Assembly: GCF_009674485.1 (NCBI RefSeq)
Contig: NZ_WKJJ01000012.1
Span: forward strand, 62,001-126,000
Origin: Pseudoduganella rivuli
GTDB lineage: Bacteria > Pseudomonadota > Gammaproteobacteria > Burkholderiales > Burkholderiaceae_D
DNA: 64,000 bases
Direction of reading: 5' to 3'
Position numbers and translations under genes: made by a program. Of the stretch, positions 1 to 8,530 are shown piece after piece (the stretch's first letter is position 1; the number at the start of each line of letters is the position of its first letter). The notes beneath the pieces were generated by a model, which did no database searches, was not told where the DNA came from, and saw only the letters and a program-made list of their open reading frames with translations.

Positions 1-438
1 GTCGGGCAGCCGCGCCAGTGCGCCGGCCCGTGCCGCGACACCTTGCGCGGAGCGATCCTCGTGGTCCTGCGCGGCCGCCGTGACCAGCAAGCCCAGTGCC
101 CAGATCGCGCCACGGTGCGTATTGACGCCGCCCGTGGCCCGCATCATGGCCCGCTCGGCATCGCGGCCCAGCGCGCCGATCCGTTCGCGCAGCGCTTGCG
201 CATCCGGCAGTTCCTGCCCGGCCTGCGCCATCGCTTCAAAGTACGGATGCAGGGTATGGGCCGAATGGCACATCAGCAGCCAGTTCAAGTCGTCGTGGGC
301 GCCATTGCCGCGCAAGTCGACCAGTCCCGGTTTCGGGGTCAGCGTGGCTTCATCGACCAGCGCCGTCACGGCGGCGTCAGCAAGGCTGCGCGCCGTACCG
401 GCTTGCGTGGTTTTTTCCAATAACAGTAAAGCGTTCAT
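1..438 (-). CDS. mdcB: MdcB, triphosphoribosyl-dephospho-CoA synthase, 3' end missing
   Basis: The reading frame starts at an ATG at 438 that overlaps the mdcA stop codon (TAATG) and stays open to the window edge, giving about 146 N-terminal residues. I see the CitG/MdcB family pattern: a segment TPKPGLVD near residue 34 followed by a Gly-Ala-His-Asp stretch, and later GGVNTHRGAIWALGLL near residue 103. In the family this enzyme joins ATP and dephospho-CoA to form the prosthetic-group precursor later attached to the acyl carrier subunit of malonate decarboxylase. The one-base overlap with mdcA implies translational coupling. The remaining C-terminal half and the other mdc genes would lie to the left of this window. 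Confidence 0.88.
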   Translation of the reverse strand, partial: MNALLLLEKTTQAGTARSLADAAVTALVDEATLTPKPGLVDLRGNGAHDDLNWLLMCHSAHTLHPYFEAMAQAGQELPDAQALRERIGALGRDAERAMMRATGGVNTHRGAIWALGLLVTAAAQDHEDRSAQGVAARAGALARLPD

Positions 439-2111
439 TACCAGCTCCTGAATTTGGCGGGCGGGTTGTACAAGCCACCGGACCATTCGACCAGTTCCGC
501 GATGCTCTTCGCGGCCAGCAGCGAACGGGTGGCGTCGGCGCGCTGCACACCGATGTCTTCCGGCAGCGCGATCAAGCCTTGCTGGCGCAGCCGCGCCGTT
601 TCCTTCGGATCGTGCCGCAAGCCCACCGGCGTGACACCGGACACCGCCGCCAGCATGGCCTTGCGCTCTTCCAGCGAACGGGCCTTGTACAGGTAAGCAA
701 TACCCTCTTCCGTCAACACGTGCGTCACGTCGTCGCCATAGATCATCACGGGCGCCAGCGGCATGCCGGACGCCTTGCCGACGCTCACCGCGTCCAGCGA
801 TTCCACGATCGAAGGCTGGCCGCCGTCCTGGAACGTTTCCACCATTTGCACCACCAGCTTCTTGCCGCGCGCCAGCGGGTCGTCGGTCTCGATCAGATCC
901 AGCCAGGCCGGCGTCGGATGGCGGCGGCCGTGCGGATCGTGGCCCATGTTCGGCGCGCCGCCAAAGCCGGTCAGGCGGCCCCGCGTCACGGTGGACGAAT
1001 TGCCCAGGCCATCCATTTGCAGGGTCGACCCGATAAACAAATCCACCGCGTACTGGCCGGCCAGCTGGCACAGCAGCCGGTTGGAGCGCATTGAGCCATC
1101 CTTACCGGTAAAGAAAATATCGGGGCGGGCCGCCGCATACGCTTCCATGCCCAGTTCCGCGCCGAAGCAATGCACGCTGTCGACCCAGCCGCTTTCGATG
1201 GCGGGGATCAACGTGGGATGGGGATTCAGGGTCCAGTTGCGGCAAATCTTGCCTTTCAACCCCAGCTGTTCGCCATAGGTGGGCAGGATCAGTTCAATCG
1301 CCGCGGTATTGAAACCGATGCCGTGGTTCAGCGATTGCACCTGGTGGCGCTCATAGACGCCGCGGATCGCCATCATCGCCATCAGGATGTGCAGCGGCTT
1401 GACCAGGCGCGGGTCGCGCGTGAACAGCGGTTCGATATAAAACGGCTTGTCCGCCTGCACCACGAAGTCGATCCACGATCCGGGAATATCGACGCGCGGC
1501 AAGTCGCCCGGGTTGTCAACGATTTCATTGACCTGCGCGATCACGATGCCGTCGCGGAACGCGGCTGCTTCCACCAGCGCCGGCGTGTCTTCGGTGCTGG
1601 GACCCGTGTACAGGTTGCCCTGGCGGTCCGCCGTATAGCCGGCCACCATCACGACGTTGGGCGACAGATCCACATACAGGCGGGCATACAATTCCACATA
1701 GGTGTGGATGGCGCCCATTTCCAGCATGCCGTCCTGCAGGAATTGTGAAATGCGCAAGCTTTGCGCACCGGCGAACGCGAAATCGAGCTTACGGGCAATG
1801 CCGCGCTCAAACAAATCCAGGTGTTCCGGCAGGCTGACGCTGGGCATGATCATGTGCAGCGCATTGACGATGCCGGGATCGACTTGCACCAGCTTGCGGG
1901 CAAGGAAGTCGGCCTGCTTTTGATTATTACCTTCCAGTACGACCCGGTCGCCGCTGGCAACCAATAGTTGCAGTGCTTCAACGATGCGTTCGCTGTCCAG
2001 CACGGGGCCGTCGCATAAATGCGCGACGGCGGCCAGGCGGCGCTGTTTTTCTGTCCTCCGCGTATCCCAGCGCCGGGCCGGCGCCGCTGCGGGTGGTGGG
2101 GTGATGAGCAT
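438..2111 (-). CDS. mdcA: Malonate decarboxylase alpha subunit (acetyl-S-ACP:malonate ACP transferase)
   Basis: The 557-residue protein matches malonate decarboxylase alpha subunits in length and in sequence feel throughout, for example the block GYTADRQGNLYTGPSTEDTP near residue 157 and the glycine-rich GRLTGFGGAPNMGHDPHGRR near residue 380. The subunit swaps acetyl for malonyl on the acyl carrier protein, the first step of cytoplasmic malonate decarboxylation to acetate and CO2. The ATG at 2111 is preceded by a strong GGAGGAG ribosome site. It is the first gene of the operon, with mdcB overlapping its stop. The upstream region is shared with the divergent LysR gene, so malonate-dependent activation by that regulator is likely. 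Confidence 0.93.
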   Translation of the reverse strand: MLITPPPAAAPARRWDTRRTEKQRRLAAVAHLCDGPVLDSERIVEALQLLVASGDRVVLEGNNQKQADFLARKLVQVDPGIVNALHMIMPSVSLPEHLDLFERGIARKLDFAFAGAQSLRISQFLQDGMLEMGAIHTYVELYARLYVDLSPNVVMVAGYTADRQGNLYTGPSTEDTPALVEAAAFRDGIVIAQVNEIVDNPGDLPRVDIPGSWIDFVVQADKPFYIEPLFTRDPRLVKPLHILMAMMAIRGVYERHQVQSLNHGIGFNTAAIELILPTYGEQLGLKGKICRNWTLNPHPTLIPAIESGWVDSVHCFGAELGMEAYAAARPDIFFTGKDGSMRSNRLLCQLAGQYAVDLFIGSTLQMDGLGNSSTVTRGRLTGFGGAPNMGHDPHGRRHPTPAWLDLIETDDPLARGKKLVVQMVETFQDGGQPSIVESLDAVSVGKASGMPLAPVMIYGDDVTHVLTEEGIAYLYKARSLEERKAMLAAVSGVTPVGLRHDPKETARLRQQGLIALPEDIGVQRADATRSLLAAKSIAELVEWSGGLYNPPAKFRSW

Positions 2112-2185
2112 GGGGGTCTCCTCCGTTTGTTAAACACAGCTTAGGAAGGAAGCCATGGCCGAACAATCAACCTGACCACGCAACG

Positions 2186-2202
2186 TTTACTCTCAGAGTA
2201 AA
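2186..2202. promoter_or_regulatory. Perfect 7-3-7 palindrome between mdcA and mdcR, candidate MdcR operator
   Basis: TTTACTC, three bases (TCA), then GAGTAAA forms a perfect inverted repeat in the 123-bp divergent intergenic region. LysR-type regulators usually bind such dyads between their own gene and the target operon. Its role is inferred from position and symmetry. Confidence 0.6.
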
Positions 2203-2234
2203 TATTAACGGTCTATTGGCGGTACAATCGGGGC

Positions 2235-3152
2235 ATGGCGATCGATGAAGAAATTACACTGAAAAAGCTGGAAGTGTTCCTCGCGTTCATGCGCCTGGGT
2301 AGCCTGGCGCGCGCGTCCGAAGAACTGGGGCTGAGCGCCGTCAGCGTGCACCGCGCGCTGCATACGCTGGAAGAAGGCTTGCGCTGCCCCCTGTTCAAGC
2401 GGGAAGGCCGCAACCTGGTTGCGCTGCCGACCGCCTATGCGTTTGCCAAGCATGCGCAGCGGGCGCTGGCCGAGTGCGAGGAAGGCGTGCGCAAGGTGCG
2501 CGAACTGGCCGGGTTCGACGCGGGACGCCTGAAAATCGGATCGCTGTATTCGCTGACCCTGCGTTGCATTCCGCAATTGCTGATCGCGCTGAAGCTGCGC
2601 AAGCCGGAATTGCAGGTGGACCTGACCCTGGGGTCGAATGAAACGCTGTTGCGCAACCTGTCGGACGGGCAACTGGACGCCATCGTCATCGGCGTGCAAA
2701 GCGCGGTCGATGAGCGGGAACTGGTATCGGTGCCGCTGTTCGACGACGAAGTACAACTGGCGGCGCCGCTGGGTTCACCCTATGGCGGCATGGACAGGAT
2801 CGACCTGGCGGCCATGCGCGATGAGAAATTCATTACGCTGGCCGACGGCTTCGTGACGGCGGACAGTTTCCAGCACGCGTTCCGGCAGGCGGGCTTCGTG
2901 CCGGAAACCGTGATGCGGGTGGGGGATATTTTTTCGCTGATTAACCTGGTCAGCGGCGGCATCGGCTACAGCCTGTTGCCGGGACGGGTCGCGGAATTCA
3001 GCGCGCGCATCCAGCTGATACCGCTGGAGACGCGCTACGTGTCGCACCAGCGCATTACCTTGCTGTTGCCCCGGAACCGGGAGCGGGATCCGGGCTTGCT
3101 GGCGTTGGCGGCGGAGTGCCGGATGTATGGGCAGCGGAGTCCGTTGCAGTGA
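2235..3152 (+). CDS. mdcR: LysR-type regulator of malonate utilisation (MdcR)
   Basis: This 305-residue LysR-type regulator has an N-terminal winged helix-turn-helix (residues about 8-68, including LGSLARASEELGLSAVSVHR) and a periplasmic-binding-protein-like effector domain after residue 95. It is transcribed away from mdcA, the standard arrangement for MdcR, which activates malonate decarboxylase genes in response to malonate. The start is the ATG at 2235; no strong ribosome site precedes it, only a short TCGGGG. The assignment as MdcR rests on family type plus neighbourhood. Confidence 0.85.
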   Translation: MAIDEEITLKKLEVFLAFMRLGSLARASEELGLSAVSVHRALHTLEEGLRCPLFKREGRNLVALPTAYAFAKHAQRALAECEEGVRKVRELAGFDAGRLKIGSLYSLTLRCIPQLLIALKLRKPELQVDLTLGSNETLLRNLSDGQLDAIVIGVQSAVDERELVSVPLFDDEVQLAAPLGSPYGGMDRIDLAAMRDEKFITLADGFVTADSFQHAFRQAGFVPETVMRVGDIFSLINLVSGGIGYSLLPGRVAEFSARIQLIPLETRYVSHQRITLLLPRNRERDPGLLALAAECRMYGQRSPLQ

Positions 3153-3190
3153 ATGGATTGGTACGCCGGCTGGATGCTGGCGTCAAACCT

Positions 3191-3229
3191 GTAGGGCGGA
3201 TTGGGGGTATCAAGCCGCCATGCGTGCGG
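3191..3229 (+). repeat. REP-like element, copy 1 (GTAG head, imperfect)
   Basis: Begins GTAGGGCGGATT and ends in AAGCCGCCATGCGTGCG, the same framework as the elements at 29186 and 42580. It lies 39 bases behind the mdcR stop. The two arms GGCGG and CCGCC can pair across a loop. Confidence 0.65.
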
Positions 3230-3326
3230 GCCGGTACTGCATGCGCTGGCTGCTGCGCATGCATGGCGGCTTCCTCTGCGCGGCCAAGTCGCTCTGGAAA
3301 GAGCGACGTTCAAGCTATGTGCCCCC

Positions 3327-3366
3327 CGGGCGGGTTGGCGGGCAGTGCCCGCTAAACCGCCCTACG
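3327..3366. repeat. REP-like element, copy 2 (ends in CCGCCCTAC)
   Basis: GGGCGGGTT at the left pairs with the right end AACCGCCCTAC (one base is substituted), with an inner hairpin GCGGGCAGTGCCCGC. It is oriented with its GTAG head on the minus strand, facing the element at 3191, so the two flank about 100 bp of the 231-bp region between the convergent mdcR and guaD genes. No gene is visible there. Confidence 0.6.
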
Positions 3367-3383
3367 GGAGAGAGGTCGGTGGA

Positions 3384-4703
3384 TTACTCTCCGCGCTGGT
3401 GCACTTGCTTGCCGGCCGCGTAGGTTGCCGCGATGGTGCGGTCGTCGCCCAGCAGCGCCAGGGCGAACAGCAGTTCTTCCAGGCTGTTGGTGCGGGTGGT
3501 GCGGCGTTCCAGCAGCGGCGTGGCTTTCGGGTCGAGGACGATGAAGTCCGCTTCCGCGCCGGCGGCGAAGTTGCCGATGGTGCCTTCCAGTTGCAGCGAA
3601 CGGGCGCCGCCCAGGGTGGCCAGGTAGAACATGCGCAGCGCCGGCATGTAGGTGCCGCCCATGCGCGCCACTTTGTACGTTTCATTCATGGTTTGCAGCA
3701 TCGAGAACGACGTGCCGCCGCCCACGTCCGTCGCCAGCGACAACGTGACCTTGTGCTTGTCCGCTTCGGCGAAGTTGAACAAGCCGCTGCCCAGGAACAG
3801 GTTCGACGTGGCGCACATCGATACGGCGGCGCCGGTGGCGGCCATGCGGGCGCGGTCTTCATCGTCCAGCCACACGCAGTGCGCGTACATCGAGCGCGGA
3901 CGCAGCATGCCGTAGTGGTCGTACACGTCGAGGTAGGAACGGGAATTCGGATACAGCGATTTTACCCATGCCACTTCATCGGTGTTTTCCGCCACGTGGG
4001 TTTGCAGGAAGACGTCGGAATACTTTTGCGCCAGTTCGCCGCACAGCTGCATTTGCGCTTCGGTCGACGTCGGGGCAAAGCGCGGGGTCAGCGCGTACAG
4101 TTGACGGCCCTTGTTGTGCCAGCGGTTGATCAGCTCTTCGCTGTCGCGCGCGCCGGTTTCCGCCGTGTCTTGCAGGAAGTCCGGGCAGTGGCGGTCCATC
4201 ATGACTTTACCGGCGATCATGCGCAGGTTGCGCTCTTCGCTGGCGGAGAAGAAGGCATCGACCGATTCCGGATGCACGGTGCAGAACACCATCGCGGTCG
4301 TGGTGCCGCAACGGGTCAGTTCATCGAGGAAGAAGTCGGCCACGCCGCGCGCATGTTCCGGATCCTTGAACTGGCGCTCGGTCGGGAACGTGTACGTATC
4401 CAGCCATGGCAGCAGGCCAGGCGCCGGCGACGCGATCATGTCGGTCTGCGGGTAGTGGATGTGGGTGTCGATAAAACCCGGCATGATGACCTTGCCGCGG
4501 TAGTCGCGTACCTGGGTCCCTTCCGGCAGCGTGTCTTTCAGCTTGTCGTAATCGCCGGCCGCCTTGATGCGGTCGCCTTCGACGACCAGCAAGCCGTCTT
4601 CGAACCAGCTGTAGGCATTGTCATTGAACGCCGGGTCCGCGGTAAAGTGCAGCACGCTGGCGCGGAAAGCCTTGATGGTTGTCTCTTGTTGTGTATTCGT
4701 CAT
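3384..4703 (-). CDS. guaD: Guanine deaminase
   Basis: The 439-residue amidohydrolase carries the metal and substrate motifs of guanine deaminase in order: DTHIHYPQ near residue 81, HVAENTDE near 240, YAHCVWLDDED near 275 and ATDVGGGTSFSM near 325. It hydrolyses guanine to xanthine and ammonia in the cytoplasm and so feeds xanthine dehydrogenase, encoded further right. Its length matches E. coli GuaD. It is divergent from the PurF-like gene across a 209-bp region that holds the AT-rich dyad around 4815-4840, so shared regulation is plausible. The start is the ATG at 4703; its ribosome site is weak. Confidence 0.95.
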   Translation of the reverse strand: MTNTQQETTIKAFRASVLHFTADPAFNDNAYSWFEDGLLVVEGDRIKAAGDYDKLKDTLPEGTQVRDYRGKVIMPGFIDTHIHYPQTDMIASPAPGLLPWLDTYTFPTERQFKDPEHARGVADFFLDELTRCGTTTAMVFCTVHPESVDAFFSASEERNLRMIAGKVMMDRHCPDFLQDTAETGARDSEELINRWHNKGRQLYALTPRFAPTSTEAQMQLCGELAQKYSDVFLQTHVAENTDEVAWVKSLYPNSRSYLDVYDHYGMLRPRSMYAHCVWLDDEDRARMAATGAAVSMCATSNLFLGSGLFNFAEADKHKVTLSLATDVGGGTSFSMLQTMNETYKVARMGGTYMPALRMFYLATLGGARSLQLEGTIGNFAAGAEADFIVLDPKATPLLERRTTRTNSLEELLFALALLGDDRTIAATYAAGKQVHQRGE

Positions 4704-4810
4704 GATCGTTACGGATCTATAGGTATCGGGTGAGTGTTAGGTGGGTCGGTCGGCATGGCCAGGCGAGCCTGTCACCACATGCCATAAGAAGTTATCACCT
4801 ATGATGCGCC

Positions 4811-4842
4811 CTCTCATATGAGCATATATATGCCCGTTATCT
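4811..4842. promoter_or_regulatory. AT-rich dyad between guaD and the PurF-like gene
   Basis: The sequence contains CATATG, GCATATATATGC and TATGCCCGTTATC within 32 bp. The core TATATGCCC recurs upstream of the Tsx-like gene (6804-6812) and a TTATGCCC version lies upstream of the purine permease (20957-20964). It may be a regulator or promoter site; this is inferred. Confidence 0.35.
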
Positions 4843-4912
4843 AAAACCAGCCCTACCTTGTGCACGGCGGCGCGCGGTACTGTCTCGTTTGTAACATTCC
4901 AGGAGTCCGACC

Positions 4913-6313
4913 ATGTGTGGCATCGTCGGCGTGCTGACGCACGCCCCTGCTAATCAAACCCTCTACGATGCGCTGCTCCTGTTGCAGCACCGCGGCCAGC
5001 AAGCCGCAGGCATCGCCACCGACAACGACAGCGTGTTCGCCATGCACAAGGCGAACGGTCTTGTCACAGACGTATTCCGTACCCGCAATATGCGCACCCT
5101 GCGCGGCCGCGCCGGCATCGGCCATTGCAGCTGCGCCGCCTACGGCCCGTCGTGCGACGAGGAAGCGCAGCCGTTCTATGTCAACGCACCCTACGGCATC
5201 ACGCTGGCCCACAACGGCCAGGTCGCCAATGGCGACGCGCTGCGCCGCGAATTATCGGTGACGGCGCGGCGCCATATCAATACCCCGTCCGATGCGGAAG
5301 TGCTGCTCAACGTACTGGCGCACGAAGTGCATGCGGCCAGCCAGGGCGAATCGCTGTCGCCGGCCATGCTGTTTACCGCCATCGCCTGCCTGCAACGCCG
5401 CGTGCAAGGATCGTATGCGGCCGTGGCGCAGGTGGCCGGACACGGCATCCTCGCGTTCCGCGATCCGCAGGGCGTGCGCCCGCTGTGCCTGGGCGTGCGC
5501 GCCGGCGCCAATGGCGAAGGCGAAGGCAACGAATACATGTTCGCCAGCGAATCGGTGGCGCTGGAAGGCATGGGCTTTGCGTATGTGCGCGACGTGGCGC
5601 CGGGCGAAGCCATCTACGTCAGCCTCGATGGCCAACTGCATGCGCGCCAATTATCCGTGCAGCATGGCGCGCGCCCTTCCGCCTTTGAATTCGTCAGCCT
5701 GGCGCGGCCCGATTCCGTCATCGATGGCGCTTCCGTCTATGCGGCGCGCCTGAAACTGGGCGAACTGCTGGCCGAACAGGTGCGCGCGCAGCTCGATACC
5801 GGCGCCATCGACGTGGTGATGCCGTTCGACGACATCGCGCGCCCGGCCGCGATCCAGCTGGCCTTGAAACTGGGCCTCGATTACCGCGAAGGCTTTATCC
5901 AGAACCGCTACCCGGGCCGCACCTTCGACCTGCCGCCGTCGGCCATCGTGCGCAAGGCCGTGTCGCAGCGGGTCAACGCCATCGGCACGGAATTCAACGG
6001 CAAGCGCATTTTGCTGGTGGAAGACGCGATCGTCGACGCGGCCAGCACGCGCGAACTGGTGCAACTGGCGCGGCAGGCCGGCGCCACCTGGGTGGCGCTG
6101 GCATCGACCGCGCCGCCGGTAAGGCGCCCGAAAGTGTATGGCGTGGACTGGCCCGCGCGCAGGAAGCCCGCCAGCATGGGCGCCACGCATGACGACATGC
6201 GCGCCAACGTGACGGCGGACGCGCTGGTATTCCAGGATTTGAAGGCGTTGAAGGCGGCCATTGCGGGCGCCAATCCGGCGTTGCGGGAACTGGAGATTTC
6301 CTGCTTTGAATAA
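4913..6313 (+). CDS. PurF-like amidophosphoribosyltransferase paralogue with altered active sites
   Basis: The 466-residue protein aligns along its length with PurF. It starts MCGIVGVL, so the N-terminal nucleophile cysteine is present, and it keeps the glutaminase HNG motif and the NTPSDAEVLLN segment. Several key positions differ from E. coli PurF as I recall it. The GHVRYPTAG segment (with the glutamine-binding Arg) is GHCSCAAYG. The PRPP loop LLVDDSIVRGTT is LLVEDAIVDAAST. PIPETS is MPFDDIA, and the flexible-loop KNRYVGRTF is QNRYPGRTF. It also lacks about 40 C-terminal residues. Given guaD and hiuH neighbours, it probably does not make purines; its reaction is unknown. Start: ATG at 4913 after a CCAGGAGTCC ribosome site. 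Confidence 0.82.
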   Translation: MCGIVGVLTHAPANQTLYDALLLLQHRGQQAAGIATDNDSVFAMHKANGLVTDVFRTRNMRTLRGRAGIGHCSCAAYGPSCDEEAQPFYVNAPYGITLAHNGQVANGDALRRELSVTARRHINTPSDAEVLLNVLAHEVHAASQGESLSPAMLFTAIACLQRRVQGSYAAVAQVAGHGILAFRDPQGVRPLCLGVRAGANGEGEGNEYMFASESVALEGMGFAYVRDVAPGEAIYVSLDGQLHARQLSVQHGARPSAFEFVSLARPDSVIDGASVYAARLKLGELLAEQVRAQLDTGAIDVVMPFDDIARPAAIQLALKLGLDYREGFIQNRYPGRTFDLPPSAIVRKAVSQRVNAIGTEFNGKRILLVEDAIVDAASTRELVQLARQAGATWVALASTAPPVRRPKVYGVDWPARRKPASMGATHDDMRANVTADALVFQDLKALKAAIAGANPALRELEISCFE

Positions 6314-6316
6314 GAA

Positions 6317-6339
6317 ACGGGGCGCATCATGCGCCCCGT
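6317..6339. terminator. Convergent hairpin between the PurF-like gene and hiuH
   Basis: ACGGGGCGCAT pairs with ATGCGCCCCGT around a single C. T-rich bases follow weakly on both sides, so it could end transcription from either direction. Confidence 0.65.
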
Positions 6340-6361
6340 ATTTATCAGACCTGCATGCCGA

Positions 6362-6715
6362 TCAGCTGCCGCGGTAGGTCGAGTACGCCCATGGCGATAC
6401 CACGATCGGCACGTGGTAGTTGGCGTTCACGTCGGCGATGCCGAAGGCGATCACCACTTCATCGATGAAGCGCGGCGATGGCAGGTTCACGCCTTGTTGC
6501 GCGAAGTAGTCGCCCGCGCCGAACACCAGCTCGTATTTGCCTGCCTTGACTTCGTCGCCTTGCAGCAGCGGCACGTCGCAACGGCCGTCCGCGTTGGTGG
6601 TGTCGGTCTTTACCAACACTTTTTCAACGCCGTTCACGCGGTACAGCTTCACTTGTACGCCTGCGCCAGGCTTGCCCTGCGTGATGTCCAAAACGTGGGT
6701 GCTCAGCTTGCCCAT
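6362..6715 (-). CDS. hiuH: 5-hydroxyisourate hydrolase (transthyretin-like)
   Basis: The product is 117 residues when started at the ATG at 6715 (MGKLSTHVLD), the usual beginning for this family; an upstream in-frame ATG at 6781 would add 22 atypical residues. The family signature is seen at both ends: LSTHVLDITQGKPG at the N terminus and the exact C-terminal YRGS that forms the active site, with HVPIVVSPWAYSTYRGS. The enzyme hydrolyses 5-hydroxyisourate, the product of urate oxidase, to OHCU. It appears cytoplasmic as no signal peptide is present. It is convergent with the PurF-like gene and divergent from the Tsx-like channel gene. Confidence 0.95.
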   Translation of the reverse strand: MGKLSTHVLDITQGKPGAGVQVKLYRVNGVEKVLVKTDTTNADGRCDVPLLQGDEVKAGKYELVFGAGDYFAQQGVNLPSPRFIDEVVIAFGIADVNANYHVPIVVSPWAYSTYRGS

Positions 6716-6902
6716 ATAGTGTCTCGCTTTCTTTTCGGTTGAATTGACAGCCTCCGTTTGGAGGGCCGGTATGAAAATCATATACGGCTGAGCACTGTCG
6801 GATATATGCCCTGATGGATAACAACCATGAAACGGGCGGACATAATCGGGCCTCCAAGACCTGAATACCTAGATACCTAGATCAAACAAAGGGAGACGTA
6901 AG

Positions 6903-7733
6903 ATGCACAAGGCTTTACGAGTAGCAGCTACCGGTACTATCGCAGCGATGGCGTTCGCCACCGGCATGCAGCAAGCGAGCGCCGCGGACTGGTCCGACAC
7001 GTCGATCGGCTATCGCTATGGCACCAAGTTCGCCGAGCCGTTCAATCCAAAGGACATTGAAAAGAACATCGTCAATGTGACCCACGCCAGCGGCAACAAG
7101 TACGGCAGCGACTTCTTCAACGTGGACTTCCTGGAGTCGGATGGCACCGATGCCCAGGCACAGGAAGCCTACGTACTGTACCGCCACACGTTCGACATCG
7201 GCGCCATCAGCGGTTCGCCGATCAAGTTCGGCCCTGTGCGCGGCGTCGGCGTGACCGCCGGCTTTGACTGGAATACCAAGAACGACCCTGGCTACGCGTC
7301 GAAAAAGCACATGCTGGTTGCCGGTCCTACCCTGATGCTGGACGTACCTGGCTTCCTGAACGTGAGCCTGCTGGCTCTGTGGGAAAGCAACAAGCCGGTC
7401 GGCGTCAAGAGCCGCTACTCGTACGACACCCACGCGATGCTGACCGCGGCGTGGGGCATCCCGCTGGGCCACGGCTTCTCGTTCGAAGGCTTTGCGAACT
7501 ACATCGGTTCGAAAGGCAAGGATGAATTCGGCGGCGGCACCAAGCCGGAAACCAACATCGACGCCCAGATCATGTATGACCTGAGCCCATCGCTGAGCAT
7601 GAAGCCGGGCAGCCTGAAGGCCGGCTTCGAGTACCAATACTGGCGTAACAAGTTCGGTAACAACGCCAAAGGCTTCGCAGGTTCGGGCGCTTTCGCCAAG
7701 ACCCCGATGATCCGCGTTGAGTACCACTTCTAA
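6903..7733 (+). CDS. Tsx-like outer-membrane nucleoside channel
   Basis: The 276-residue protein begins with a clear signal peptide (MHKALRVAATGTIAAMAFAT, cleavage near ASA-ADWSD) and continues with alternating aromatic and polar strands ending in the C-terminal phenylalanine (IRVEYHF) typical of outer-membrane beta barrels. The sequence is of the nucleoside-specific channel-forming Tsx type. Located among purine-degradation genes, it probably lets nucleosides or purine bases across the outer membrane. A GGGAGACGTAAG ribosome site precedes the ATG, and a strong terminator follows. A TATATGCCC element about 95 bp upstream resembles those near the purine genes. Confidence 0.82.
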   Translation: MHKALRVAATGTIAAMAFATGMQQASAADWSDTSIGYRYGTKFAEPFNPKDIEKNIVNVTHASGNKYGSDFFNVDFLESDGTDAQAQEAYVLYRHTFDIGAISGSPIKFGPVRGVGVTAGFDWNTKNDPGYASKKHMLVAGPTLMLDVPGFLNVSLLALWESNKPVGVKSRYSYDTHAMLTAAWGIPLGHGFSFEGFANYIGSKGKDEFGGGTKPETNIDAQIMYDLSPSLSMKPGSLKAGFEYQYWRNKFGNNAKGFAGSGAFAKTPMIRVEYHF

Positions 7734-7775
7734 GCTGACGCAAGCTTAAGATCCGAATCAAGTGTGTGAATTTTG

Positions 7776-7800
7776 GGCCCGGGAAACCGGGCCTTTTTTT
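7776..7800 (+). terminator. Rho-independent terminator of the Tsx-like gene
   Basis: GGCCCGG, a four-base GAAA loop and CCGGGCC are followed by seven T residues. Confidence 0.9.
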
Positions 7801-7865
7801 ATTCTGGACGTCAGGGGGCCGCTTCAGTATATTTTCGTAAGTACTCTTTTCAACCGGAAGCCGCC

Positions 7866-8471
7866 ATGCCGACCCTGGATCCCCGCATCGACGCCTACAT
7901 CGCCGCCTCGGCGGAATTCGCGCAACCGATCCTCGAACACATCCGCGCCGTCGTGCATGACACCTGCCCCGACGTGGAAGAAACCATGAAATGGAGCTTC
8001 CCGCACTTCCAGTACAAGGGCATGTTGTGCAGCATGGCGTCGTTCAAGGCGCATTGCGCCTTCGGTTTCTGGAAGGGCGAACTGCTGATCGCGGCGGAAG
8101 ACGACAAGGGCAAGGAAGCCATGGGCCAGTTCGGGCGCATCACGTCCGTCAAGGATTTGCCGCCCAGGCGCACGCTGGCGTCGTACATCAGGAAGGCCAT
8201 GAAACTGAACGATGAAGGCGTCAAGGCGCCGGCCCGCGCCAAACCCGCAACGCCGCGCGAACTGACGGTGCCGGATTACTTCATCGCGCAACTGGAGCAG
8301 TTGCCGGCCGCGCTGGAACACTTTACCGCCTTCAGCACCAGCAAGAAACGCGACTACGTCGAGTGGCTGGAAGAAGCAAAGACGGAAGCGACGCGGGCGC
8401 GCCGCTTGGAACAGGCGCTGGAATGGATCGCCGAGGGCAAGTCGCGCAACTGGAAGTACGAAAAGTGCTGA
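7866..8471 (+). CDS. YdeI/OmpD-associated DUF1801-type protein
   Basis: This 201-residue cytoplasmic protein has an N-terminal DUF1801 fold pattern (CPDVEETMKWSFPHFQYKG near residue 35, with MASFKAHCAFGFWKGE following) and a C-terminal helical part rich in Lys and Arg (TSKKRDYVEWLEEAKTEATR) that is the YdeI-type tail. The start chosen is the ATG at 7866 after the ribosome-like AACCGGAAGCCGCC; the longer frame to 7773 runs through the preceding terminator. The biochemical function of the family is not established to my knowledge. It is separated from the purine genes by a terminator. Confidence 0.78.
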   Translation: MPTLDPRIDAYIAASAEFAQPILEHIRAVVHDTCPDVEETMKWSFPHFQYKGMLCSMASFKAHCAFGFWKGELLIAAEDDKGKEAMGQFGRITSVKDLPPRRTLASYIRKAMKLNDEGVKAPARAKPATPRELTVPDYFIAQLEQLPAALEHFTAFSTSKKRDYVEWLEEAKTEATRARRLEQALEWIAEGKSRNWKYEKC

Positions 8472-8530
8472 ACATTCCCTGACCGGCCGCAGGCGCTGTA
8501 TCATCTCGTCCCTGAATACGAAAGGCGCGC

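Noticed and set aside
3201..4733. A 510-residue plus-strand frame opposite guaD
   Set aside because: guaD carries clear catalytic motifs on the minus strand, and the frame also crosses REP-like sequence.
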